From the NCBI GenBank assembly GCA_002633025.1, contig NMRB01000120.1, positions 266,942-330,941 on the forward strand: 64,000 bases of DNA, in the 5' to 3' direction. Both the position numbers and the translations under genes were made by a program. Of the stretch, positions 1-11,900 are shown one piece after another. Under the pieces are notes generated by a model, which saw only the letters and a program-made list of their open reading frames with translations, did no database searches and was not told the origin of the DNA. The stretch comes from Notospermus geniculatus (Eukaryota; Nemertea; Pilidiophora; Heteronemertea; Lineidae). Each line of letters begins with the position of its first letter. Position 1 is the stretch's first letter.

Positions 1-1692
1 ACTTGATTGTTCCACTGCTGTTTCATTCCTACTTGGTTCAAGGAACAACCAATCAGAACTTGGTGAAAACCGATTGTCCAATATAGAGAATATTCACTTG
101 AAATAAACACTGGGCAACATACTATAGGCCTATTTAAAGCCCTCACCTACACGTATCGGGACGTATTACTTCAATCCCGCCGCAAAGCCGGGGGGAGGGG
201 AAAATGTATTGCGGAAATTGTCATGTGACGCAAATTGAATGATACTGATGCAATTGAGCAATTATGTGTACATGGCAAATGACTACCTACCCGAGTGCGA
301 CTTAGAACAGACCCTCAGCATTATTGAACCATACAAGTACAAAGCACACATGTATTGCTGTGAATTGGCCTACACATAAACCTGAGCAAAATACTATTTT
401 ACTACATGTATTTTTCACACCACTGGCAGGATATGCATGCATCAGAAACAAGAAAGAGACATCATAGACAGAAAAACAGACAGATGCATGGATGGATGGA
501 TGGATGGACAGATGCACTGACAGACAGACACCACAGGCTATATTCACGAAACCTTTGCAACTTTGCGTGCACGCAAGTCTGCTGTTTGGCAGCACGTCCT
601 ATTGTTCACTGACTGCCTTACAATAGATTGGCATGCACGCAAAGTTGCGAAGGCTTCATGAATATGGCCCACAACTATATCATTACCGATCTTGTTGATC
701 GGAAACCATGAGACTTCAAGAAAAGTTCTTGAAGAACTGAAAACAAGACCATGACATGGCGAATGTGTCATTAGCGAATACACACATGAACATCATGAAC
801 AAGTACCGGTAGCATGAAGAAGCATTTGTAAGGCAAGAACAACATAATGAAAGAAGACAACAGAGATGTTGATGAAACAGTTTCAAGTTTTACTGATAAA
901 ATGACTACATGGACATAAAACATGATAATGTACAATGTAATTCTACAGAAAATATGTGGCAGTTCTGTGTCAAAGGTACACTCCACTCCCTTTGATAAAA
1001 TGTTTGCCTCCAAAAACTAGGTTACACTTTTTGTGTAATAAACAGTCGGCACTACATGTACACATACATGAAAATGTACATGTACCGACTTAAAAACACC
1101 TGTACTATCTGAAGCTGGATGTCCAAAGCTACTATTTTATACGTATTCAAAGTCCTAAATATGCCAAACAGCAAGCTTGGTGACAATGAATACAAGACAA
1201 GTGCTGCTGAGTAAAACTGTCATCAATCTTCACCTACCCCCTGCAACCAATAAGGAGCTAAGTACTCTATGTAAGAATCATAGTACATGTATTTGAAATA
1301 ATGAAGTGCAATCTATACTTGATATAATTCGCATGCAAATACATGTCTGAGTTTAAAATGCACGCGTTCCCAAGTGCACTGAAATGAAGTGCAGTAGCAC
1401 CAACATATGAACTTATGGACAATCAGCCAAATGAACACATCAAAGACTGTTTGTAATGACCAAAGATTATGACCTAAATGCAATCAGGCAGCAAACATGA
1501 CTAATGACATATCCTAAAAACTTGATATAAATTGCATGAATGTTTTTAAAAGATCATAGGCAACCTTGCCAATTTTTTCAACACCCGATTTAAAATATGG
1601 TAAAATCACTGATAATCATATCATACATACATGTATAAAAGATCATTGACAATCTTGCCAATTTCTTCAACACCTAATTAAAAATGGTAAAA
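1..1692. other. TP53BP1 3' flank without a gene
   Basis: This is AT-rich non-coding sequence downstream of the TP53BP1 stop codon. It holds a GATG/CAGA microsatellite near 470-535, a foldback element at 538-668, and a tandem duplication near 1,547-1,715 that copies the end of the TP53BP1 coding sequence. The open frames here are short, translate low-complexity repeat, and have no splice sites or family resemblance. Part is probably TP53BP1 3' UTR, but I could not find a convincing minus-strand AATAAA close to the stop. Confidence 0.6.
538..668. repeat. Foldback (hairpin) element with TGCAAAGTTGCG-like arms
   Basis: The left arm near 540-580 (ctatattcacgaaacctttg...) and the right arm near 631-668 are inverted copies with a few mismatches, separated by about 50 bases. 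No coding potential. It is probably a small non-autonomous DNA transposon (MITE); no target-site duplication is clear. Confidence 0.6.
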
Positions 1693-1715
1693 TCACTGAT
1701 AATCATATCTGTATC
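1547..1715. repeat. Tandem duplication covering the end of the TP53BP1 coding sequence
   Basis: Two imperfect direct copies of about 75-85 bp (near 1,547-1,622 and 1,635-1,715) share aaaagatcat, gccaatttntTcaacacc and aaaatcactgataatcatatc. The second copy contains the last codons and the TGA (1693-1695); the first repeats them downstream as 3' flank. Confidence 0.75.
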
Positions 1716-2993
1716 GTTCATCACCATCAAATGGCACCATTTTTGAATTGATCAAGGTTTGAATAACCCAGACAGTTGACACAAGCTGAACACCCATTTC
1801 CTTTGCCCTCTTCACTGTGCTTGCAGGACAGTTGTTGTCAGTAACAATGATGTTTGGATGTTCTGAAAAATGAGATTAAGACTTTACAATTTAACATCAT
1901 TACCACATCTCCACACTTAACATTCATGAAAGAATGCAACTCTAGGTACAGTACAGTACTATGGAATACACTATCGGAGAACATGTTGTGCATGAGGAAC
2001 TGTACATCTCCTACATGTATAGGTACATGTACAGGCATGTACATGTAGATGTACTGTATCTGTCCCATATTTTAAGAGGAAACACTTGATAGCTGAGGAG
2101 AATGTAGCCCAAGAGTGCAGGAAATGATCTCATACCTGTATATACATGCCTCCCTAACTGATACGTACCTGATTTGGCAAGAAATTTAGGAATAATGACA
2201 CACCCAGCAGCATCCAGTACAGATGTCCATGCCTCTTGGAAATTTGCATCAGCAGAGGCAATGTGAACTTTCTGGCCTGACAAAGGCCTTGCCATAAAAC
2301 GCCTAAACAGAGAAAAGGACATATCAGTACTTGAGATCCCAGTTGACAACACATCTGCATGTAGCAAATGAATAATGAAATGCACATGATGGTCATGCCA
2401 TTGACTTTCAAATACTGAATAGTATTGAGAGTGCGAATGCTTGTAACTGAAATTAGGTCCAATGTTTAATATTTACAAGTTGTTGCAAACTCACCTTTCA
2501 ACCGACCCATTGGTCTCAAAACTGTATCCAGCCTGAAGCATGTAACTAGCAGTGGGCAGCCTCCTCCCCTGTTTGAAAAACATTTGAAGTGTAAAATTTC
2601 ATTATGAAACAAGTTCAAGAAACGAGGGATTCTAAGTGTGAAGAATTCATGTCATCTGCATGTATTCTGAACGAGGTCATTACCTACCTGATTACAAGAG
2701 TCCCTCACCCACTGGTGGGATATGCATGGAATATCAGAAGCCAGGCACTGCAAGTATTTCAAGGTCTTTGAATAGAAGTTTGATATGAGGTAACACTCCT
2801 GCGGCAGCCTCACCTGAAAAAACAACCGTTGCATGGTCTCATCAAATTAGACTGTAAGAGAATGACTATGAGATCATACATTAAGAACTTGTTACTGGAA
2901 CACTTACCGCCTCCTTATTAAATTGTGTCAGCTCAGTTCCTCCTCCAGCAATAATCTGCTGACGAATATGCTCCTTGTCAAATGGTACTTCCT
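1693..2993 (-). CDS. TP53BP1: Tandem BRCT domain exons of TP53BP1
   Basis: Exons 2908-2993, 2688-2813, 2495-2568, 2169-2302 and 1693-1862 encode the C-terminal BRCT pair. Recognisable stretches are IIAGGGTELTQFNKEA, YLQCLASDIPCISHQWVRDS (human LCLASGIPCVSHVWVHDS), YMLQAGYSFE, GQKVHIASADANFQEAW, and IIVTDNNCPASTVKRA...VSTVWVIQTLI (human VVVTDPSCPASVLKCA...VSQEWVIQCLI). The two WV motifs are the structural tryptophans of each BRCT. The protein ends RYRYDYQ, close to the human KYKHDYVSH. In human the pair binds p53 and supports ATM signalling. Confidence 0.95.
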
Positions 2994-5900
2994 CTGAATT
3001 AAACAAAAGGGGTTAGATCATCAGAAATATCCTTTCTCCAATAAGATACATCTTGTTGCAAGTTTGACTTGCTACATGATTAACTACCGAGGTTAAGGCT
3101 GCATTCTTACTCAATGAAAGTAGGGAAGAAGTGCTTCAATAGGACAGCAGTCAGAGACCAATGAAGATTGGATCTACACTTAATACAGGTATACATGTAC
3201 CAACACTTTTCCAGCGCACTGAGAAGCATGTCATTCATTGTAATGTTGTGTTATGACATATATTTACCATGCATGGTTGAGTCAGGATCCGTACTCTGCC
3301 CTGACCCCTCTCCCTTTGAGATAAAGAAAGCACACCTGTAGAACAGTTTGCTGCCTTCTGGGGGGATGCTCCCTTTTACTCCAAATATATCTGAAAATAA
3401 AAAGTAGCAACATTAAACACCTTTGAAACCCACAATGTAAGAAATATTGCTCTCAAGTGTTCCACGGTGCCAAGGGTGGCGAAATTCGATCACTTTTAAT
3501 TATGTTGGAAGACATTTTGTGGATGCAGTGACACCTCACTGAAAGTTACAAAGTCTGACCTTGACTGACATTCTTTTTTTTCCTTGGTGACCGACGAACA
3601 GCTTCGCCTTCTTCCAGGACGGCTAACTTCTGTTTGCTCTGTGGCCCAGCTGAAACAACGATCAAGAATATGAGTCCATTCAGAATGGGACCAATATCAC
3701 TGCCTCGGCACTTTCCTCCCACCCTCCTCTCCATACATCCGCATTCTCTACAAAACGGACAAATGATTAAGATCCCATGGTAGAAAGGGTGGTGTACTCT
3801 ACAACCCCCATACACATTAAAGTGCGGTGTAATACCTTCCTCTTGAATCCTTTTTGTTCGTCGGGGGGTTGGCGTACTTGTGTAGAGCGGCTTTTTTCCT
3901 GTCTTGGAGTCTGATGTGTCATCTGGGGAACTTCTGAGACGCTTTCGACCAGTTGGAGGGGTAGGCTGTTCTTCAGCTGTTTGTCTGCTCTTTTTTGGTG
4001 GCCGCCCTTCAAAATAAATTCAGCATAATATGGTATTATAATGGAAAAGACTCATCGTTCTCTACTCCTTAAAAATAAAACATTATTACGGTACTGCATC
4101 AGGCAAGTGTCTGCACACATGAAGGCCTTGCACTAGAGGCCTGTCCAGGACATACCTGAAAGTTTGCCCTTTCCTTTCTTGCCGCTACTGCTATCAGGGG
4201 GCTGATCTTCTGCGATTTCCTCCCTGCTCCTTTTAGGTGGCCGACCTAAAAAATAAATAAGTGTATTACAATTTACATCAGCCTGGGGTCTGTACACATG
4301 AAGAAGGCCATGCGTTTAGAAGCTAGTCCAGGACATACCCGACAATTTTCCCTTTCCTTGTCTCTTGCTGCTGTCAGGCGATTGTTCTTCAGTTTTGTCC
4401 TGGCTCTTTTTTGGTGTCGGATCTGAAAGAATAATCCAGCATAATGTACACATATCATATTAACAGGAAAATAAAATCCAAAGTTCATTACATCAGCCCA
4501 CACACAAAGGCTTTGCACTAGAGGCCGAACTACAAACATATGTCTACCTGAGCGTTTCTCCTTTCCTTGGTTCTTGCTTCTGCTGCTGTCAGGTGTCGTG
4601 GAGGGCCCACGTCTCCTCCTCTTGCCATCAACTAGATTGTCTAAAACAATGAATAGGACACATCAACAAGATAGTCAACGCTCTTTTCTACAACTTGCAA
4701 GTTAGCTTTAACACAAGGCATGTCCATCACTGACTTCTGCTGTCACTTAAACTAGAATACACCTACCTAGGCTGACATCAGCAGACTTTTCGCTTGGGGG
4801 ATGGCACAACGTCTGTGGAGTCGAACTTACTGACTTCTCAGCTTTTGTAAGGACATTTTTGGCTTGTTTTGTGGTCAAGCTGATCATATTCTGTGGAACA
4901 CTAGAAAATAAAAGTTAAAGTTTGGGTTTATAGTCTGATATCAACAACGGTAGAGGTGTCATCCGACTTCACACTTTAACCCCAGTCTATCCTGAAACCT
5001 TTCAGTAGAACTCAGATGAGCTGCTCATTCAGCGCTACAATCTGAGCATTTCCGACCGGTACCCATTTATACACCTGGGTGGAGAGAGGCCAGTAAGGCA
5101 AAGAGACCTGCCCAAAGTCTCACGCCAGCAGCGGGATTCGAACCCGCGATCCTCTGACCGCTAGCCGGAGGCCCGAACCACTACACCACCGTGGCTCCCT
5201 AGCACATGATGAAATCTGCACATGATGAAATCTGCCACTGAGGCTTAGGTCTCATTTTAACTATAGCCACATTTGAGGAAAGTAAGAGCTTTTAAAATAT
5301 ATCACAACCAAGCACAGTGGACACAGTGGAGAAAGGTATTGGATATGAGTCGTAGAGATATTTTCTGGGCGAAGTGTGTGTACTGTATGTAAACTGATTT
5401 AAACTCACGTAGCAACTTCCCCAGAGTCGAGGGACACATCATAAGTGATGCCAGAATCTCCTTCAAGGACATCTATAACAAGCCCTGGCACGTATTCCAC
5501 ATCCTCATCCTTTTTGATGCCAACAAGGACATTCTGACCACACTGAAGTTCCTCAAAAATGATATCTTTCTCTTTAAGGACGCTATGGGTTCCATCATCG
5601 AACTGCACAAAATACCTAGAAGAAAGGAAGAAAGGATACAAGCCTTTACATGTAGCATGTTGACCAACAGAACAAGTCAAGATTGATACTTTGATCCCAT
5701 TATACATGTAAAACCAACATGGGTCCGCATGATTTTATGTACCAACATGGCTGAATGAAAATATTCAATCACATCAGTGCCTGGCATTTCCATTCTAAAC
5801 ATACTTTCCATTCTTCTCCTGATAGATGATCATACCAGGATAATAATGTTTGTCTCCTGGCCACTTGGCAAACACTCTTGTACCTGAAATTTGTAAAGGA

Positions 5901-8900
5901 ACAAAACAAGTATTTTCTTACTTGGCTGCAGGTGGTGTTGGAGATAACGCATTCAGATCTTGCTGGGGAAGTTGGTTCTTAATCTACATGTATTCTATAG
6001 GTGCAGTTATATCAACATTGTCAAAAACAGCCAGGTGTAGCAACATTGAAACATCTTTAATTTCTACTTACCTGTCACTCTTGGCGCTGCCTGAGATGTT
6101 AATGGATCTGACGTCGTCGTTTTTATATCTGTGGATGGTGCAACTTGCTCTGATATGAAAGACACAGCTGAGGCTTCAATGGGACTTGCACTGAGAATTG
6201 GCACTTCATGACTAGAAACAATGAAAAGTGAAAAAATAGAGTCTGCAATCTCAACTGTCCAAATGAAATCTCATCTTCATATCATCTATTACATCACTTC
6301 CTAATCTCCGACAGATTTATAGGCTACTCATTCCCAACTCACTCATTCAACAAGGTAATTTTACAGGGCTGTTTCCATCAGCATAGCAAGGCAGACTTAC
6401 CTGACTTCATCCTCCGGAGACTGACCAACATCTTGTTTTCCTAAAAAGAAAAGGTTTTGCAATGAAAACTGCGGCTATACAACTTCATGTTGAATTCATA
6501 CCAGAGTTAATTCCAATGGTGTCCCACAGCAATGCCTCAGTCATCAGAAAACTGACCACCAATAAAAATTTTGGTACCGGTACTTGCTAATCACCAGAAA
6601 CGATGAAGAGACTTACGCTTCTTTGTCTTGTCAGGTGACAATGACGGTGTGGACTGGTGTCGTTTCCTTTTTAATCTAGCCACGTGCTGGGAGCATGCTT
6701 TACATGGACAGGAACATGGCACGCATATACAATTGAAGTGCACGTCTTCAGCATCAGGGGTTGCTGAATGGATACTTGACACCTATTACAGGAAAGACAA
6801 TTACCGGTATATTTTTGGTTGCCTTCATACATGTACAGTGTACCAGCATGCACAGCTTTTGAATGACGAAAATGCACACCTCCAATCATCCTACAATATG
6901 TTGTCTTCCGCTATCAAACATACCTGTAGATCAGAACTATGTGAAATAGAACTTGGTCCAAGGCTGCTACTGCTTGTACCACTTCGACCCAACTGAAATG
7001 GCTTTCGAAAATCACCAGCCAGACTGCTGGATGGAACTGCCCCAATGACAGGGGTTGCTGGAGACGATGTGGAGGGGTGTTGTTTCAATGAAGATTTCCC
7101 AGGACTGGCATCTGGCAACGAACCCAGAGACACCTTGGAAGATGCACCGGATTCAAGCGATTGCAGACTTCCCCTAGAGTTTAGATGAGAAAAGGCAATG
7201 GCAATTTTCACCAAGTCCATTATGGTAAATCATGCACATCCTTGCACCTGTCACCTCTTAGGGTTGTGAGTTGAGTTCCCAATTCAAGCCAACAGACCAA
7301 TCATTTCACAATGCTGAAAATTTTTATGACATAGCAGTTGAGATTGCTGACACAGCTTTTTGAAGTGAACGGCAATTCAATCATACTCCTACCTAGATTT
7401 AGTTGGAGACAGAGAACTGACATCACCCATTTCTCCAGATGAAAGCGAGGACAGCTTGGAACTCAATGAAGACAAAGGACTTATAATGGAATCTCGTTGA
7501 GTCGATGGCTGGAAACAAGATTGTCAATTTAATATGGCAAATGTACTGAAAAAGCTGACAGCACAAATCACGTAACCTCAGTGTTTAATTCGAAAACAGA
7601 ATAATCTTCAAGGGTTAGTTGCAATTTCTGAAACAGCTTAAAATTTTTAACCTACCACAAAATATTCTGTATGGACCACGTCTCCATCTTTATTTTTATA
7701 CTTAATATACTCAACAAGTCGTTGTCCTCGCTCAGACGTCAAACCTGCCATGGATAATTTATCCTGAAATGTAGGAGAAAACTGACAGTTAGTATTCTTA
7801 TGTATCACGAATTGAGGTTACCAGTAAAAAGCTTTACTTGTAGTTTTGCCATGATAATGTTGGTATAAACATTAATCTTCACATTATGATTAATTACAGT
7901 AGTTAATTAGGTAGATGTGGTTAAAATCAATGACTTGCCTGTCTCTCGTCAGAGCTACTCATACTCAAAGGGACCATGGACTGATCTCTTCTCTGAAAGT
8001 CAGAACAAAGCAGGTGGAAAATAATGCGAGACAACTAAAATGAGAGCCAACAGCCTGAATTGAAGCCACACACCATGACAACTTCTTATTTCTATGTCTT
8101 CCTTGAGTGCATTTGATAATGCTCTTTTCCCTTTGAAAACTTTGACAAGGCACGCTTTCACTCAAGGATGAGATCAAATTATGCAGGAATCTGGGGAAGC
8201 TACACACCTTTTCGGCCTCCTTCCTAATCATTTGCTTTCTTTTTTCCTTTATCTTGACAAATTCTTGTCGATCGTGCTGTGATTGAGAATGATGAAACTC
8301 ATATGGATCATCGGGATGTGTCACTTGATCGTCACCAGCTGCAGCCAATGTTGGGTCGAAATAACTTGGACCAGCCACAGGTTCACCAACCTCTGCCAAG
8401 GCAGTATCACTCGGTTTACCCTGTATCGGGTAGATTTGTCCGCCTCTGTTACTTGAGTATACCTGCGTGTCTTGGGAATCGATAATATGAGTTGGCACAG
8501 ATTCCTTATCAGGGGGATGGCTTTCCATTTGCTCAGGCAGAGGCTTCACCATTTCCTCAGGAGAAGTATCCTTTTGTAGTGATTTGGACTGAGGCATGTG
8601 AGTTGTCTTCTCCTTGTTTACTGGCTTCCTACCCACAGATTTTCTCTCCGGGGGCAGGTCGAATGCAGAACTGAATTAAAAAGAGAATCACTGGTCCGTG
8701 TGGATTTTTTTCATATTTCCAAAGCGTGTTACTGGGTATTTTACAAACAATAATATAGAATCTATCAAAACAGGCTGAACAGCATGGCTGACCGCCAAGA
8801 ATCTCTGATAGCACTAACAGGGCCTAACAGAGAAATTCTGTAATGGTAAAAGGCATTGCATACCTCTCTGTTAGGCACTGTTAGTGCTATCAGAGTTTCT

Positions 8901-11900
8901 TGGCGGTCGGCCCTGGTTTTTAAACAGATCTGACTACATCAGTTTTCCTCCTATTGTGACAGCACATTGGAAGCAGCAGGCAATGCTTCTCTTTCTCACA
9001 AACCTTTCAACATTGTCAGAACTGCTCGTTTGACGTTTGACTGCCAGATCACCGGCTCTGAAGATGGAGGCTTCTGTTGATGGAGGTCCGACAGGTTCCT
9101 CACTGAAATCTGGCTCCTGTATGTGGAACTGTAAACTCTCCATCGTATCCTCTTCTTGACTCTGGATCATGTCCAATGTTAATGTCTGTGGGGGTTGCCT
9201 CGAGGAAACAGGCACTGGACTCTCTGAAAAGTATTTCAGATGATGTCCGCCAAACTTAGCACTCAAAAACTGCATTGAAACGTTGGTACAGCAAAGATGT
9301 TTCTAAAACCTGATTACAAATGCATGGCTTGTATCAATCAAAATTTACATGTATAAAGCAAGAAGCCTTCATAGATTACTCATAAAAATTGATTTTTAAG
9401 ACTTTTCACATGTGCCAAAATATGTACACTGTTCAGAGTCTTACCAGGCTTCTGTGATTTCTGAGTTGGTGACAGATGCAGTACCATTTCTGTGTCATCT
9501 CTTCCGTGACCGAGCTGCAATTTCTCCTCAGCCTACAAAAAATTAGGTCTGCAGTTTATTGTGTGGTGTGCCTCATTTTTTATTCGGAGTCATCAGCGAG
9601 GAAAGTAAATGGGGCAGTGTCATGCCAACCTGATGCCTGCCAAATATTGTATCAACAGAATGGTCATGATATGCTAGTCACTACAGTTTTCTGACAGAAT
9701 GGTTTTTGGCTCACCTGTGTATGACATGTTGCACTCAGATTTAGGTGAAAAGAATCATCCTCTTCCTGATACTGATGCAGTGATGGTCCAGCTTGTGTAT
9801 TTTCCAGCCCTCCTTCTGTGCTAACACGTGACTGTTGGCTGGGAGATTTTGAGCCCCTCTTTTCTGAGCAGGTGGTCTGAGATTGCCATGTCTGGAACAA
9901 AAGTGATGTTAAATAACAACTTGTATGCAAGAGAAAAATTCAATTTAACGCAGACATTCAACAGATTTTTAACCAACTGGTATATCTGAATACTAACCTG
10001 GAAGACACTGGCTGGCCTGTATACCTCACCTTCAGGTTCTGTACTTGAAAAGGAGCTTAGTGTTGAACAGTCCTGGAAGTGAATATTTTGGGCTGTCAGA
10101 ATACATGCACCTGTCTTGTCATTACAGTCTACTTTCAAACAGGAAAGCCCTCCCCTAGATGTTGTCTAAAATGACATATTTCATAAAACGGTCCTGGCTA
10201 AATCCAAGAACCTGAACACTTTCAGTCTCTCACTCTCTTAGAGAAATCCCACGTGACCTCCCCAGTGTTACCGAGACACAACTTGGCCACCCACCTTTTC
10301 ATCCCCCTCCTGAGATTCAGGAACCATAACTTGGGAGCCATATACCCCTTGTGTTGGTGGAATTACATCTTCCTCATCAAGGGTGTCCGATGCCATGACT
10401 ATAGCTAAAGAAAGGAAACAGATTCTTAACTCCAGTCTAAGTCAGGACCTATGACATCAAATTGACAAAAATCTATCCAAGCCATCACCGTAAGCAGAGT
10501 TGGCATTGGCCAGGAACCACTAGGTCCTAGTTGTTAGAGCTCCAGCACCAATCTGCTTACAAATAGAAAATTCCTTCGATAAATGTAAGCATGTGAAAAC
10601 TTCCAAGTACACACCATGTGAGTGATCATCACTGTCTGTCACTACATCTGTCACTTGTTCATGAATAGCACCAAGATTCGAGCCATCACTTTCTGGCAGT
10701 TCACTTTCATTTCCCCCCACATTCTCCACTTCACTTTCACTGAAAGAGAACATGAGCTGAGTTGGAGTCTAACTTTTCAGTTCTGCTTACATGCAAGTCT
10801 CCAACCACAAACTAATCTTCTAAGAGACAAATACATGTATGGAGTTTCAATTTATTTTACCTTGTCAATATGTTGCTAGGCCCTATTCCTCTGGCAGGAG
10901 AGATGCGAGGAGGTGTCCTTGGTGATGAGAACACTTTCACAAGTTCAGGAAAGGAGCTATTAAGAAAACAAGACACACTGCCAGACATCTTTAAGGAGGA
11001 ATTGTAATTAAACGGGATATTTTATCAAATAAGGAGAAGGCATCTGATCCAAGAGATCATGATATATTTATGAGTGAGTGAAGTGCCAGAAAGGCGATAA
11101 AAAAATATCCATTCATATTCATCATTGATCAATCTCCTTTTAGATGTAATAATAGAGGTAACTCGTCTTACCCACTGCCTGTTGTTTCTGATGATGGCTC
11201 ATGACTATCGTCATCATCATTGTCACTGTCATGGCTACCATCATCGCCTCCATCACCACCACCTCCTGCCCCACCGGCACCAGCACCTGCACCAGCCCCA
11301 CCTGTATTATCACCGCCGCCAGGTGCCTCACCGCTGCCACTGGCACTTGTACCAGCTTGTGGTACTTCACCTCGACCTGTAGCACCTACAGAAGATAGAA
11401 CACAGCACAGGTTGACAAATATACTGAGTGCATAATGAAAGGCCTACAATGTAGCTCAGATGACCAGTCATTCAAAGCTCACACCATTATGAGGCTGCTC
11501 TTGACTTGAGTTACTCTGGAAGATAAGTGATTTGAATTTGACTTCATTTTGAGACAAGACAATTAAGATTATGTCTCTTGGGTTGATTAGAATGTACATG
11601 TACATGGTTCACTATCAATTTCAAGTAGATGTATTTCTAACCAGATTCCTTTTTATCTCCAGCACCTCTTCCAGAAGCCTTTCTTGCATTGTTGTTCCTT
11701 TCAGTTTCAAACACTTCAGATTCATTCTCTATCTTCTGCAATGAAAGTTGATGGTCAGTGGGGAGTGAATGCCAAAAGATAGAATGAATAAAAAATGAAG
11801 CCCTGAGGCCATCAATTAAAATTCTACTTAAAACGCTAGAGAGTGACATCTGCCCAAAGGTATCCTTTCTGTGAACCATGGACTTGTGACTGATGAGCAT

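Noticed and set aside
5125-5199. A tRNA gene on the minus strand
   Set aside because: The A and B boxes are present, but the head runs into a long unrelated tail with no proper acceptor-stem closure; it is the 5' part of a SINE.
11485-11515. A 31-nt TP53BP1 exon (SNSSQEQPHN)
   Set aside because: It has plausible splice sites, but the preceding 94-nt exon exits in phase 1 and this one needs phase 0. Direct joining of 11642-11735 to 11172-11385 is in phase, so I left it out.
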